From Dechloromonas sp. UBA6271 (GTDB lineage Bacteria; Pseudomonadota; Gammaproteobacteria; Burkholderiales; Rhodocyclaceae), in the NCBI GenBank assembly GCA_002440665.1, contig DJUX01000003.1, positions 1 to 63,537 on the forward strand: a stretch of 63,537 nucleotides of DNA. Reading direction: 5' to 3'. Below, piece by piece: positions 1 to 9,508 of this stretch. The notes under the pieces were generated by a model. The model was given only the letters and a program-made list of their open reading frames with translations, searched no databases and was not told the DNA's origin. The translations under genes and the position numbers were made by a program. The first letter of the stretch is position 1; every line of letters begins with the position of its first letter.

Positions 1-1
1 T

Positions 2-1078
2 GTGTCGTCCCTGAGCACGGGCCTGAGCACTACCAACAGCGGGCTCATAAGCTTGTCGACTTCCACGTCAACCGGGATTAGCAGTTTGTCGACGAGTTTT
101 AGTAGCGTAAGTACAGGATTCTCATCACTAAGTACCGGTATAAGCAGCTTAAGTACAGGCCTTAATTCTACAAATTCGTCGCTATCAACCTTGTCTACGG
201 CGGTGTCGCCTATTGTTGATGCTCAAAACGTGGCTTCGCCCAGAGGGGCTACGGTTGTGGCGAGCATTGCCGGGGGTGCCGCTGGCTCTGGAAGTATTCT
301 TACGCAGGGTCGGAGCTTTGATAACACGGTGGTGCAGACCGTTTCCAGCGCTGCTGGCTGTTCCGTAGCCAATGGTGTTGACACAACGGCTACCGGCACC
401 TGCGCGGGGGCCGGGACGCTGATTGGGGTTAACGGTGCGTCTCGCACAGTTGTTGCGACTGGAGCTACAGCATACGGGGCGCAATCGCTGGCGCAGGATA
501 CGAATACCACTGCGATCGGTTTCCGGGCGACTGCGAAGTATGCTGGATCGGTTGCCATCGGCTATCAAGCGCAGGCTATTGCAGATCCTGCTACGGCTGT
601 TGGTGCAAATTCACTCGCTTCAGGCAATGATTCTGTGGCTTTGGGTGCGGGAGCTCAGGCGACCGCCGATCGTTCGGTAGCTTTGGGCGCGTATTCTGTG
701 GCAAATCAACCCAATACCGTTTCAGTGGGGGCGCCAGGCTCGGAACGCAGGATTACCAACGTGGCGCCTGGCGTATATGCAACCGACGCGGTCAACGTTT
801 CTCAACTTCAAGGAGTGCAACAAAATATCGACAATGTCGCCAACATTGCTTATTCCGGTATTGCCATGAGCTTTGCCATGTCGGGTGCCTACATGCCAAG
901 TCTCGAGCCTGGCGAGAAAGCGCTCGGGCTGGGGGTCGGTGCATTCCAGAGTCGTAGTGCGGTTGCGCTCAACTTCAAGCAGATGGGTGAGGATGGCAAA
1001 ATGTCCTGGGGCGCGGGCGTATCTTCAACCGGGGATCAGTGGGGTATGAACGTGGGTGTTGGCTGGAAGTGGAAATAA
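2..1078 (+). CDS. Trimeric autotransporter adhesin, C-terminal part (5' end outside window)
   Basis: The frame is open from the window edge, so the N-terminal head is missing; the GTG at base 2 need not be the start. The first ~65 residues are a low-complexity Ser/Leu/Thr stalk with repeated SLST units. Next come YadA-head-like repeats (VAIG, SVALG, TAVG) at about residues 170-240, a neck with RRITNVAPG and TDAVNVSQL, and a C-terminal four-strand YadA anchor ending in ...GVGWKWK. Family knowledge: the anchor trimerises in the outer membrane and exports the passenger as a surface adhesin. The two DUF2827 genes follow directly. The call rests on the neck and anchor. Confidence 0.9.
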   Translation: MSSLSTGLSTTNSGLISLSTSTSTGISSLSTSFSSVSTGFSSLSTGISSLSTGLNSTNSSLSTLSTAVSPIVDAQNVASPRGATVVASIAGGAAGSGSILTQGRSFDNTVVQTVSSAAGCSVANGVDTTATGTCAGAGTLIGVNGASRTVVATGATAYGAQSLAQDTNTTAIGFRATAKYAGSVAIGYQAQAIADPATAVGANSLASGNDSVALGAGAQATADRSVALGAYSVANQPNTVSVGAPGSERRITNVAPGVYATDAVNVSQLQGVQQNIDNVANIAYSGIAMSFAMSGAYMPSLEPGEKALGLGVGAFQSRSAVALNFKQMGEDGKMSWGAGVSSTGDQWGMNVGVGWKWK

Positions 1079-1160
1079 TCATCCGTCAATCATTTTGATG
1101 TTTTTTCCAATCAGGTGATGCGCCTGTTTTCATGGGCGCCATTTTTCTAGTCAGAGTGAC

Positions 1161-2312
1161 ATGCGTATTGGAATTTCCACGCTCAGTACGGCAGAACAGA
1201 ATATTTGGTCTGCCGGTATTACACAGAACGCACTGTTTCTGGCGAAACTGCTGCGGAGCATTCCCTTTGTCCGCGACGTGGTGTTGCTGGATGCCGGCAG
1301 CGAAGACTGTCTTGGTCCTCAGGTAGACCTCGACTGGTTTGGCACGCGCATGCTCAAACTACGGGACGCTACTGATTGTGTTGATGTCATAATCGAAATG
1401 GTGGGGGCAATTGATACCGCTTGGCTTCAATTGCAGCAGGCAAGGGGTAAAAAGACGGTTTGGTATTGTGTGGGGCATCCCTACTCTGGCTTGGTGGAAC
1501 CTTCTATCTTCAAGGACAGCGGGTTCTTCTTGCTTACTGATCGCCATGATGCAATTTGGCTTTTGCCGGAATATGCGGCTTTCACCCAGATGCTGCGGAC
1601 ACTTCATCGGAGCCCCGTCTTTGAAACACCATACCTTTGGGATCCAGTATTTCTTAAGCTACGCATTGATGAACTGGCTAAATCAGGCTTGCAGTTTGGC
1701 TATGCACCGCGTGTCGATAGTCCAAATGGTACGGCTACCCCGGGGTGGAATTTGGCGATATTTGAGCCCAATCTCTCCCCCACGAAATCGGGCCTCATTT
1801 CAATGCTGGTAGCGGATGCTGCGTGTCGGAAAGTGCCCGAGTCCATCCGGCAGTTGAATGTGCTTAATACGCAGCACCTGGTGGAGCATCCTACGTTGCT
1901 GTATTTTGCCAATGCACTGGATTTGGTGCGCAATCACCGAGCCATATTTACCGGTCGTCACGACACTGCTGGATTTATGATTAACAATCAGATTGATGCT
2001 GTTTTGTCGCATCAATGGACGAACGACCAGAACTACCTGTATCTGGATGTCTTGTATGGCAATTATCCACTAATCCACAACTCGCCCTGGCTCAAGGATG
2101 CCGGATACTATTATCCCGATTTTGAGGTTCAGGTCGGTGCAACGGAGTTGCTCCGGGCAAAGTTAAATCACTATCGGGATCTAAATGGCTATGCTAAACG
2201 CACTTCAAGAGTGTTGGAGCATGTATCAATAAGCCACCAACCCAACGTTTTGGCATTCGCCGACTTGTTGCGGGCTTTATGCCATGATCGGCCACAATGG
2301 CTGGAGGCTTGA
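1161..2312 (+). CDS. DUF2827 family protein (first copy)
   Basis: A 383-residue cytosolic protein without signal peptide or membrane segment. It opens with MRIGISTLST and carries the family pattern seen in DUF2827 proteins: an N-terminal Rossmann-like strand, a central IFEPNLSPTKSG segment, an LNTQHL segment and a C-terminal half with SHQWTNDQNYLYLD and YPLIHNSPWLKDAGYYY. The function is unknown. The fold looks glycosyltransferase-like, and the position behind an adhesin suggests a role in modifying or displaying it; that is inference. Its TGA stop overlaps the next start (TGATG), so the pair is translationally coupled. Confidence 0.8.
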   Translation: MRIGISTLSTAEQNIWSAGITQNALFLAKLLRSIPFVRDVVLLDAGSEDCLGPQVDLDWFGTRMLKLRDATDCVDVIIEMVGAIDTAWLQLQQARGKKTVWYCVGHPYSGLVEPSIFKDSGFFLLTDRHDAIWLLPEYAAFTQMLRTLHRSPVFETPYLWDPVFLKLRIDELAKSGLQFGYAPRVDSPNGTATPGWNLAIFEPNLSPTKSGLISMLVADAACRKVPESIRQLNVLNTQHLVEHPTLLYFANALDLVRNHRAIFTGRHDTAGFMINNQIDAVLSHQWTNDQNYLYLDVLYGNYPLIHNSPWLKDAGYYYPDFEVQVGATELLRAKLNHYRDLNGYAKRTSRVLEHVSISHQPNVLAFADLLRALCHDRPQWLEA

Positions 2313-3430
2313 TGAATATGCCCCGACGCCGCTTGCACATTGGTATTACGTTGTTTGTAAGAAAAGGGGCGCAGTCCGTTTGGGAAAACGGGATATTCCA
2401 GAACTGTTTTTTTCTGGCCAATCTCCTTCGTCATTCTCCAGTCGTGGCGGATGTGTCACTGGTTTGCAGCGGCGATGGAGATGCGCAGGACAGGGCGCGT
2501 TTCCTGGCAGATTCTCCCGTGCCGTGGGTGGACGAACAGCATGCCTTGCAGACACTGGATGTTCTGATTGAGATGAGCAGCACACTCGCCGATGACTGGA
2601 CGGTGCCGTTTCGTGCGCGCGGGGGAAGGATTATCACCTGTTGTGTTGGCAATGATTTCGTTATTGATGCCGAACGGCTGGCCTACGGATTGCCACATGG
2701 CCGGTTGGTACCGCAAACGCAACGTGATGCGGTGTGGACGCTGGAAGAATACCGCAGAACCTGCAAGTCCTACTATGAGGCCTTGTTTCGTGCGCCGGTA
2801 TCGATCATGCCGCATCTTTGGGCGCCCGATTTCATCAACCGTAACGTTCCACCGGAACAATTCGCTTATCGGCCTGGCCGAAAGCGCTGGCGCGTGGCGA
2901 TTGTCGAGCCCAATATCTGCCTGGTCAAGACTTGCCATCTGCCGATGCTGGTCTGCGAATCAGCTCACCGCAGGAACGCTGACGCCCTCGAGCGGGTATG
3001 TGTATTCAATACCGCGCACCTCAAGGATCACCCAGTCTTCAATCCGTTCGCCAATAGCCTTGATATCGTGCGCCATGGACTGTCCGTATTTGAAGGGCGA
3101 TTGCCAATGGTTGAAATCCTTCCGCATCTCGCGGATGTACTGGTTTGTCATCAATGGGAAAATGCCCAAAACTATGTCTATTACGAAGCGCTCTACGGCG
3201 GATTTCCTTTGATTCACAACTCGGATCTGCTGCAGGACTGCGGCTATCGCTACCACGGTTTCGATTGTGAGGAAGGTGGGCGAGCGCTAATTAGCGCCTG
3301 GCAAACCCATGATTCGCAGTTGGCTACGTACAGTGAACGCGCTCGGCGATATCTGGATATGCTTGATCCGGCTAACCCCACCAATATACGAATCTATAGC
3401 GATGCCCTACTGCAAGTGCTTGAATCCTGA
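2312..3430 (+). CDS. DUF2827 family protein (second copy)
   Basis: Paralogue of the preceding gene: it shares the N-terminal GIT/GIS strand, VEPNICLVKT, FNTAHLKDHP, CHQWENAQNYVYYEALYG and PLIHNSDLLQDCGYRY. Three in-frame ATGs exist at 2297, 2312 and 2318. I chose 2312 because GGAGG at 2303-2307 lies at ideal spacing and the ATG overlaps the upstream TGA by one base. Length is 372 residues. No signal peptide or membrane segment is visible. The tandem arrangement suggests duplication followed by divergence, perhaps with different substrates. Confidence 0.8.
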   Translation: MNMPRRRLHIGITLFVRKGAQSVWENGIFQNCFFLANLLRHSPVVADVSLVCSGDGDAQDRARFLADSPVPWVDEQHALQTLDVLIEMSSTLADDWTVPFRARGGRIITCCVGNDFVIDAERLAYGLPHGRLVPQTQRDAVWTLEEYRRTCKSYYEALFRAPVSIMPHLWAPDFINRNVPPEQFAYRPGRKRWRVAIVEPNICLVKTCHLPMLVCESAHRRNADALERVCVFNTAHLKDHPVFNPFANSLDIVRHGLSVFEGRLPMVEILPHLADVLVCHQWENAQNYVYYEALYGGFPLIHNSDLLQDCGYRYHGFDCEEGGRALISAWQTHDSQLATYSERARRYLDMLDPANPTNIRIYSDALLQVLES

Positions 3431-3434
3431 GCGA

Positions 3435-4031
3435 GTGGACGTGTTTCATTCATCGAATGACCTGACTTCTTCATTTTTGCGTTGCCGGCGCAATCTCGGC
3501 TATCTGGTGTTGTTGGCGGCATGCGGCGCAGGTCTTGCTCACGCACAAAGCGTACTTGCCCCGCCACAGCCTGCGCGGGTGCAGAACGCACTAACCACGG
3601 CAGCGACCAATGTCGGGCTAACCGCGTGCAAGCCAGCCCTGGATCGCCTTTCGACGCTTGCCATCAATGGCACGAAAAATAACGATGTGCTGCTCGATTG
3701 GGATCGCAAACGTCCGGCCACTAGTCCGGTGTTTGCGATGATCGGACTTGAATACCCCAATGGTGGTGCCGCGATGTCCATCACAACCATACCCGATGGT
3801 GCGGGTGGCTGCTCTGTTGCTGCCGAGCGCATTTCCTCGGCACCGGTCGCCTGCGAGGCCGTGGCGGGACAGGAGTTGAACGGCTATCGCGCCACGCGCC
3901 TGCTATCGAACATGACCGTTTACACGGACGGCAAGGATCCCAATTCGACCGTGTCGTTGATCGACACCCCTCCGGGGTGTCTTGTTATTCGGCGCTATAT
4001 CGAATTCAACTGGAAGGCGCGCAGCAAATGA
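3435..4031 (+). CDS. Secreted protein of unknown function, adhesin-locus neighbour
   Basis: The frame contains a hydrophobic segment (YLVLLAACGAGLAHA, then Q) that looks like a signal peptide with an AHA cleavage site, after a basic RCRRN stretch. The ATG at 3402 would overlap the upstream gene, so I favour the GTG at 3435; GTG 3441 is also possible and the start is uncertain. The mature part of about 160 residues has several cysteines (TACKPA, GGCSVA, PVACEA, PPGCLV) that could form disulfides. I do not recognise a family. It is collinear with the adhesin and DUF2827 genes and may be an envelope accessory of the same locus. Confidence 0.6.
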   Translation: MDVFHSSNDLTSSFLRCRRNLGYLVLLAACGAGLAHAQSVLAPPQPARVQNALTTAATNVGLTACKPALDRLSTLAINGTKNNDVLLDWDRKRPATSPVFAMIGLEYPNGGAAMSITTIPDGAGGCSVAAERISSAPVACEAVAGQELNGYRATRLLSNMTVYTDGKDPNSTVSLIDTPPGCLVIRRYIEFNWKARSK

Positions 4032-4043
4032 GGCAGAACGCGC

Positions 4044-4988
4044 TCAGACGACCGCGCCGTCCTCGTTGGCGCCTTCAATGATCTTCTTCGGCTTGATGAA
4101 CTGTTCGCGCGAGACGCCCAGCCACATGACCAGCGGGCTGGCGACCAGCACCGAGGAGTAGATGCCGAAACAGATCCCGATGGTCAGGGCCATGGCGAAG
4201 TAGTGCAGGGTTTCGCCGCCGAAGATCAGCATCGACAGCACCATCAGCTGGGTGCTGCCGTGCGTGATGATGGTCCGGCTGATGGTGCTGGTGATGGCGT
4301 GGTCGAGTACCTGCGGCGTACTCAGGCCGCGCACCTTCTTGAAGGTTTCGCGCACGCGGTCGAAGACGACGACCGACTCGTTGACCGAGTAGCCGAGCAC
4401 GGCAAGTATGGCGGCCAGCACCGACAGCGAGAATTCCCACTGGAAGAAGGCGAAGAAGCCAAGAATGATGATGACGTCGTGCAGGTTGGCGATGATGGCC
4501 GAGACCGAGAAGCGCCATTCGAAGCGGAACGCCAGGTAGAGCACGATGCCAATGACCACCAGCAGTAGCGCCATCGCTCCGTTTTCGGCGAGTTCCTTGC
4601 CGACCTGCGGGCCGACGAATTCGACGCGGCGCAGCTGGGCGCCCGGTGCCTCGGCTTCCAGCGACTTCATGACCGCTTCGCCGAGTTGCGAGGTGTTCTG
4701 GTCGCCCTTGAGCGGCAGGCGGATCATGACGTCCTGCGACGAGCCGAAGTTCTGTACCGAGAAGTCGCTGAAGCCGGCCTTGCCGAGCGCGCCGCGAATC
4801 TTTTCGAGATCGGCTGCCTGCTCGTAGTGCGTTTCGATCAGCGTGCCGCCGGTGAATTCCACCGACAGGTGCAGGCCCTTGCTGAAGAGAAACACCACGG
4901 CAAGCAGGAAGGTCACCAGCGAGATGATGTTGAACTTCAGCGCATGGCGCATGAAGGGGATGTCTTTTTTGATGCGGAAAAATTCCAT
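4044..4988 (-). CDS. secF: Protein translocase subunit SecF
   Basis: A 314-residue inner-membrane protein with six predicted transmembrane segments. Family marks visible are the first periplasmic stretch SVEFTGGTLIE and the C-terminal membrane motif GYSVNESVVVFDRVRE, followed by a TIITHGSTQL-like segment. SecF pairs with SecD and YajC to use the proton-motive force in late steps of Sec export. It starts 12 bases after secD ends, in the order yajC-secD-secF. It converges with the secreted protein gene at 3435-4031. Confidence 0.97.
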   Translation of the reverse strand: MEFFRIKKDIPFMRHALKFNIISLVTFLLAVVFLFSKGLHLSVEFTGGTLIETHYEQAADLEKIRGALGKAGFSDFSVQNFGSSQDVMIRLPLKGDQNTSQLGEAVMKSLEAEAPGAQLRRVEFVGPQVGKELAENGAMALLLVVIGIVLYLAFRFEWRFSVSAIIANLHDVIIILGFFAFFQWEFSLSVLAAILAVLGYSVNESVVVFDRVRETFKKVRGLSTPQVLDHAITSTISRTIITHGSTQLMVLSMLIFGGETLHYFAMALTIGICFGIYSSVLVASPLVMWLGVSREQFIKPKKIIEGANEDGAVV

Positions 4989-5000
4989 GACCGTTTTCCC

Positions 5001-6890
5001 TTATTTCTGGCCGTTGACCGTAGCAGAGCCGGTGCTGTTGCCTGGTTTCCAGATCTGGCCGATGGCCACCTTGGTCAGCTTCTTCTGGCGGCCATAGATC
5101 AGGTTCACCAGGGAACGCGAGACGATGACCGAGGAGAAGATCGAGGTCAGGATGCCGAGGCAGTGCACCACGGCGAAGCCGCGGATCGGGCCGGAACCGA
5201 AGATGAGCAGGGCGAGGCCGGCGATCAGCGTGGTGATGTTGGAGTCGAGAATGGTCCCGAAAGCGCGTTCGTAGCCTTCCGAAATCGCCGCCTGCGGCGG
5301 CATGCCGGCACGCAGCTCTTCGCGTATCCGTTCGTTGATCAGCACGTTGGCGTCGATCGCCATACCGAGCGTCAGCGCGATGGCGGCGATGCCGGGCAGG
5401 GTCAGCGTCGCCTGCAGCAGCGACAGCAGGGCGATCAGGAACAGCAGGTTGGAGGCCAGCGCCAGCACCGAAACGACGCCGAAGATCTGGTAGTAAAGGA
5501 TCATGAAGACGGCGATGGCGGCGAAGCCCCACATCGTCGAATGGAAACCCTTCCTGATGTTGTCGGCGCCGAGCGAGGGGCCGATGGTGCGCTCCTCGAC
5601 GATGTCCATCGGTGCCGCCAGCGAACCGGCGCGCAGCAGCAGGGCGGTGTCGTTGGCTTCGCTGGTGGTCATGCGGCCGGAAATCTGCACGCGGCCGCCG
5701 CCGATTTCGGTGCGGATGACCGGGGCGGTGACGACTTCGCCCTTGCCCTTTTCGATCAGCAGGATGGCCATGCGCTTGCCGACGTTGTCGCGCGTGATGT
5801 CCTTGAAAATGCGGGCGCCGGCGGAGTCGAGCGTCAGGTGGACGGCCGGTTCCTGGGTCTGGTTGTCGAAACCGGGCTGGGCATCGGTCAGGCGGTCGCC
5901 GGTCAGGACGACCTGCTTCTTGACCAGCAGCGGCTGGCCGCCGCGCTCGTTGTACACCTCGGTGCCGAAAGGCGGGTTGCCGGCCAGCGCCGCTTCCAGC
6001 GCGCCGGGGGAATCGTCGACCATGCGGATTTCGAGGGTCGCGGTGCGGCCCAGGATGTCCTTGGCCTTGGCCGTGTCCTGCACGCCCGGCAGCTGGACGA
6101 CGATGCGGTCGGAGCCCTGCTGCTGGATCACCGGCTCGGCGACGCCGAGTTCGTTGATCCGGTTGTGCAGCGTCGTGATGTTCTGCTTCAGGGCGAATTC
6201 GCCGATTTTCAGCTGGGCCTGCGGTTTCAGCGTGGCGACCAGCCGGAGGTCGCTGCCTTCGCCTTGGTCGATGATGAGCAGATCAGGCTGGCTGTCGGAG
6301 ATTGCGTTGCGCGCCTTGTCGCGGGTTTCGGCGTCGCGGAACTTGACGACCAGGCGGTCGCCCTCGCGGCTGACGCCGGCATGGCGCAGGTTCTTGTCGC
6401 GCAGCACGGTGCGCAGATCGGCCGAGATCGAGTCGAGGCGCTTGGTCAGCGCGCCCTTCATGTCGACCTGCAGCAGGAAGTGAACGCCGCCGCGCAGGTC
6501 GAGGCCGAGGTACATCGGCAGCGCGTGCAGTGCGGTCAACCAGCCGGGAGAGGCCGAAAGCAGGTTGAGGGCGACGACGTATTGCGGGTCGGCGGGGTCG
6601 GGATTGAACGCCTTTTCCAGGATGTCCCTGGCCTTCAGCTGGGTATCGGTGGTCGCGAAGCGAGTCTTGACGCCGTTGAAGTCGAGCTGGATGCCGTCAT
6701 GGGTGATGGCGGCCGCCTTCAAGGCTTCCTCGACGCGGGCCAGGCTCCTCTGGTCGACCTTGATCGTCGCCTTGGCGCTGGAAACCTGCACCGCCGGCGA
6801 TTCGCCGAAGAAGTTGGGCAGGGTGTAGACGAAGCCCAGCACCAGCGCGATAGCGACGGTGATGTACTTCCATAGGGGGTAGCGATTCAT
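5001..6890 (-). CDS. secD: Protein translocase subunit SecD
   Basis: A 629-residue protein starting MNRYPLWKY with an N-terminal transmembrane helix, the P1-head motif DLRGGVHFLLQVD at about residue 120, a large periplasmic domain and five further helices towards the C-terminus (GMAIDANVLINERIREE is the conserved membrane motif). Length and order fit the family. It functions with SecF as the proton-driven pull factor of the Sec channel. It follows yajC, from which a hairpin at 6908-6930 separates it. Confidence 0.97.
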   Translation of the reverse strand: MNRYPLWKYITVAIALVLGFVYTLPNFFGESPAVQVSSAKATIKVDQRSLARVEEALKAAAITHDGIQLDFNGVKTRFATTDTQLKARDILEKAFNPDPADPQYVVALNLLSASPGWLTALHALPMYLGLDLRGGVHFLLQVDMKGALTKRLDSISADLRTVLRDKNLRHAGVSREGDRLVVKFRDAETRDKARNAISDSQPDLLIIDQGEGSDLRLVATLKPQAQLKIGEFALKQNITTLHNRINELGVAEPVIQQQGSDRIVVQLPGVQDTAKAKDILGRTATLEIRMVDDSPGALEAALAGNPPFGTEVYNERGGQPLLVKKQVVLTGDRLTDAQPGFDNQTQEPAVHLTLDSAGARIFKDITRDNVGKRMAILLIEKGKGEVVTAPVIRTEIGGGRVQISGRMTTSEANDTALLLRAGSLAAPMDIVEERTIGPSLGADNIRKGFHSTMWGFAAIAVFMILYYQIFGVVSVLALASNLLFLIALLSLLQATLTLPGIAAIALTLGMAIDANVLINERIREELRAGMPPQAAISEGYERAFGTILDSNITTLIAGLALLIFGSGPIRGFAVVHCLGILTSIFSSVIVSRSLVNLIYGRQKKLTKVAIGQIWKPGNSTGSATVNGQK

Positions 6891-6907
6891 AGCGGCTTCA
6901 AAGCGAA

Positions 6908-6930
6908 AAAGGCGGCCCGCGGCCGCCTTT
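6908..6930 (-). terminator. Hairpin with T tail between yajC and secD
   Basis: Ten-base arms AAAGGCGGCC and GGCCGCCTTT around a 3-base loop, followed on the minus strand by further Ts. It looks like an intrinsic terminator that would attenuate readthrough from the queA-tgt-yajC part into secDF. Confidence 0.6.
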
Positions 6931-6939
6931 TGGGGGTGA

Positions 6940-7266
6940 TTACAGCGACTTCAGCGTGCCCTTGGGCAGAACCAGGCCGATGGCCGGCTTTTGCACGACG
7001 ACTTCGGTGCCTTCGGCGATTTCCAGCGTCACGTAGTTTTCGCCAATCTTGACCACCTTGCCGACCAGGCCGCCACCGGTGACGACTTCATCGCCCTTGG
7101 CTATCGCGGCGATCAGCGCCTTGTGCTCCTTCGCCTTCTTCATCTGCGGGCGCACCATCAGGAACCACAGCACGGCGAACATCAGGATCATCGGCAGCAA
7201 CTGCATCAGGCCACCGGTCGGGTCGGATGAAGCGGCGGCGGTCTGGGCGTGGGCAAGACTAATCAT
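6940..7266 (-). CDS. yajC: Preprotein translocase subunit YajC
   Basis: A 108-residue protein with one N-terminal membrane helix (LMQLLPMILMFAVLWFLMV) followed by RPQMKKAKEH and the cytosolic domain GDEVVTGGGLVGKVVKI typical of YajC. It is an accessory of the SecDF complex. It lies between tgt and secD in the conserved queA-tgt-yajC-secD-secF order. Confidence 0.96.
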   Translation of the reverse strand: MISLAHAQTAAASSDPTGGLMQLLPMILMFAVLWFLMVRPQMKKAKEHKALIAAIAKGDEVVTGGGLVGKVVKIGENYVTLEIAEGTEVVVQKPAIGLVLPKGTLKSL

Positions 7267-7308
7267 TGGGAACTCCTGAAAGCGAATAATTCGAAACGCC
7301 GCATTCTA

Positions 7309-8418
7309 TCACTGCCCGGACGAACGATCGCAGGCAAAGGCAATCGCCCAGTCGTTCAGCGTACCGGCCTCGATAGCGGCGCGCATCTCGGCCATGATGG
7401 CCTGGTAGAAATGCAGGTTGTGGATGGTGTTGAGCATGCTGCCGAGGATCTCGCCGGCGCGGAAGAGGTGGTGCAGATAGGCGCGGCTGAAGTTTCTGCA
7501 GGTGTAGCAGGTGCAGGAGGGATCGAGCATGCCGGTGTCGGTCTTGTGCCGGGCGTTCTTGATCTTGATGTCGCCGAAACGGGTGAACAGGTGCCCGTTG
7601 CGGGCGTTGCGCGTCGGCATCACGCAGTCGAACATGTCGATGCCGGCTTTGACCGAATGCACCAGGTCTTCCGGCGTGCCGACGCCCATCAGGTAGCGCG
7701 GCTTGTGCGCCGGCATCTTCGGTGCGACGTGGGCGAGGATGCGCGCCATGTCTTCCTTTGGCTCGCCGACCGAAAGGCCGCCGATGGCCATGCCGTCGAA
7801 GCCGATGTTATCGAGTCCAGCCAGCGATTCGTCGCGCAGGTCTTCATACATGCCGCCCTGGACGATGCCGAACAGGGCGTTGCCGTTTTCCAGCTTGTTA
7901 TGCTCGGCGTGCGAACGCTGCGCCCAGCGCATGCTCAGTCGCATCGACTTGGCAGCTTCGTCGCGCGTTGCCGGGTAGGGTGTGCATTCGTCGAAGATCA
8001 TCACGATGTCGGAATTCAGCGCGTGCTGGATCTGCATCGAGATTTCCGGGGTCAGGAAAAGTTTGGCGCCGTCGATCGGCGACGAGAACTTGACGCCTTC
8101 CTCGGTGATCTTGCGCATGGCGCCGAGCGAGAAGACCTGGAAGCCGCCGGAGTCGGTGAGGATCGGCTTCTGCCAGCCCATGAAGTCGTGCAGGCCGCCG
8201 TGGGCGTGGATGACGTCCAGCCCCGGCCGCAGCCAGAGGTGGAAGGTGTTGCCGAGGCAGATCTGCGCGCCGATGTCATTGAGCGCCTGCGGTGTCATCG
8301 CCTTGACCGTGCCATAAGTGCCGACCGGCATGAAGACGGGCGTCTGGACGACACCGTGGGTCAGCGTCAGCGTACCGCGGCGCGCGGCGCCGTCGGTCTT
8401 GAGAAGTTCAAACTGCAT
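7309..8418 (-). CDS. tgt: tRNA-guanine transglycosylase
   Basis: Exchanges guanine-34 for preQ1 in tRNAs with GUN anticodons. Visible marks: the substrate-binding region TDSGGFQVFSL, the segment GGLSVGEPKEDM, and the zinc site CTCYTCRNF with a downstream His. The frame extends 10 residues upstream, but MQFELLKTD at 8418 matches the family start and overlaps the queA end by 11 bases, giving 369 residues. Tgt and QueA catalyse successive late steps in queuosine formation. Confidence 0.96.
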   Translation of the reverse strand: MQFELLKTDGAARRGTLTLTHGVVQTPVFMPVGTYGTVKAMTPQALNDIGAQICLGNTFHLWLRPGLDVIHAHGGLHDFMGWQKPILTDSGGFQVFSLGAMRKITEEGVKFSSPIDGAKLFLTPEISMQIQHALNSDIVMIFDECTPYPATRDEAAKSMRLSMRWAQRSHAEHNKLENGNALFGIVQGGMYEDLRDESLAGLDNIGFDGMAIGGLSVGEPKEDMARILAHVAPKMPAHKPRYLMGVGTPEDLVHSVKAGIDMFDCVMPTRNARNGHLFTRFGDIKIKNARHKTDTGMLDPSCTCYTCRNFSRAYLHHLFRAGEILGSMLNTIHNLHFYQAIMAEMRAAIEAGTLNDWAIAFACDRSSGQ

Positions 8419-9466
8419 CGGATTTTTCCAGGAGCATGGCGTCGCCATAGCTGAAGAAGCGGTAGCGTTCGGCCACGGCGTGGGCGTAGGCGGCGCGGAT
8501 ATTGGCGTAGCCGGCGAAGGCCGAAACGAGCATGAGCAGCGTCGATTTCGGCAGGTGGAAGTTGGTGATCAGCCGGTCGACCACCTTGAAGTGGTAGCCG
8601 GGGGTGATGAAGATATCGGTTTCGGCTGCGCCGGCGCGGACCGTGCCGGCTTCTGGGTTTTCCAGACTCGCGGCCGATTCCAGCGCGCGCAGGCTGGTCG
8701 TGCCGACGGCGATGACGCGGCCGCCGGCGGCGCGGGTGGCGGCTATGGCGGTAGCGGTGGCCGGTGGAATCTCGAAGCGCTCGCTGTGCATCTTGTGCTC
8801 GGCGATTCGGTCAACGCGCACCGGTTGGTAGGTGCCGGCGCCAACGTGCAGGGTCAGGAAGGCGGTATTGACGCCTTGGGCGCGCAGGGTTTCCAGCATC
8901 GCCTCGTCGAAATGCAGACCGGCGGTCGGCGCGGCGACGGCGCCCGGCGCGCGGGCATAGACCGTCTGGTAGCGCGTTTCATCGGCGCCTTCGGCCGGGT
9001 GATCGATATAGGGCGGCAGCGGCAGCTTGCCGTGCTGCTCGGCCAAATCCCAGAGGCTGTTGCGGTCGACGGTCTCCAGAGCAAAGAATTCGCCGCTGGC
9101 CCCGGCGCGCCCGGTGACGACGACCTCGAAGGCGTCGGCCAGTTTCAAGCGGGTGCCCGGCTTGGGCGATTTGCTGGCGCGCACCTGGGCGATGGCGTGC
9201 GTGGCGTCGACGATGCGTTCGAGCAGCACCTCGACCAGGCCGCCGCTTTCCTTTAGCCCGAAGAAACGCGCCTTGATGACGCGCGTGTCGTTGAAGACGA
9301 GCAGATCGCCGGCCTTGAGCAGCGTCGGCAGGTCGGCAAACTGGCGGTCGGCGAGGTGTTGGCCGCAGACGTGCAGCATCCGGCTGCCGCTACGTTCGGC
9401 AGCCGGATGCTGGGCGATCAGTTCGGGCGGAAGGGGGAAGTCGAAGTCGTCGACGGTCAATGCCAT
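8408..9466 (-). CDS. queA: S-adenosylmethionine:tRNA ribosyltransferase-isomerase
   Basis: A 352-residue protein beginning MALTVDDFDFPLPPELIAQ, with FNDTRVIKAR, PPYI...DETRYQTVYA and PTAGLHFDE, all hallmark QueA segments. It transfers and isomerises the ribosyl part of SAM onto preQ1-tRNA to give epoxyqueuosine. First gene of the minus-strand queA-tgt-yajC-secDF run; its stop lies inside the tgt start. Confidence 0.97.
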   Translation of the reverse strand: MALTVDDFDFPLPPELIAQHPAAERSGSRMLHVCGQHLADRQFADLPTLLKAGDLLVFNDTRVIKARFFGLKESGGLVEVLLERIVDATHAIAQVRASKSPKPGTRLKLADAFEVVVTGRAGASGEFFALETVDRNSLWDLAEQHGKLPLPPYIDHPAEGADETRYQTVYARAPGAVAAPTAGLHFDEAMLETLRAQGVNTAFLTLHVGAGTYQPVRVDRIAEHKMHSERFEIPPATATAIAATRAAGGRVIAVGTTSLRALESAASLENPEAGTVRAGAAETDIFITPGYHFKVVDRLITNFHLPKSTLLMLVSAFAGYANIRAAYAHAVAERYRFFSYGDAMLLEKSDAV

Positions 9467-9508
9467 GGAGTCAGCAGCGCGGCCCCTGCCCGGTGGGTGC
9501 GCTGCCGC

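Noticed and set aside
4686..6875. Long plus-strand frame (729 codons) opposite secF/secD
   Set aside because: It is a shadow frame in GC-rich DNA; the minus strand encodes unmistakable SecD and SecF.
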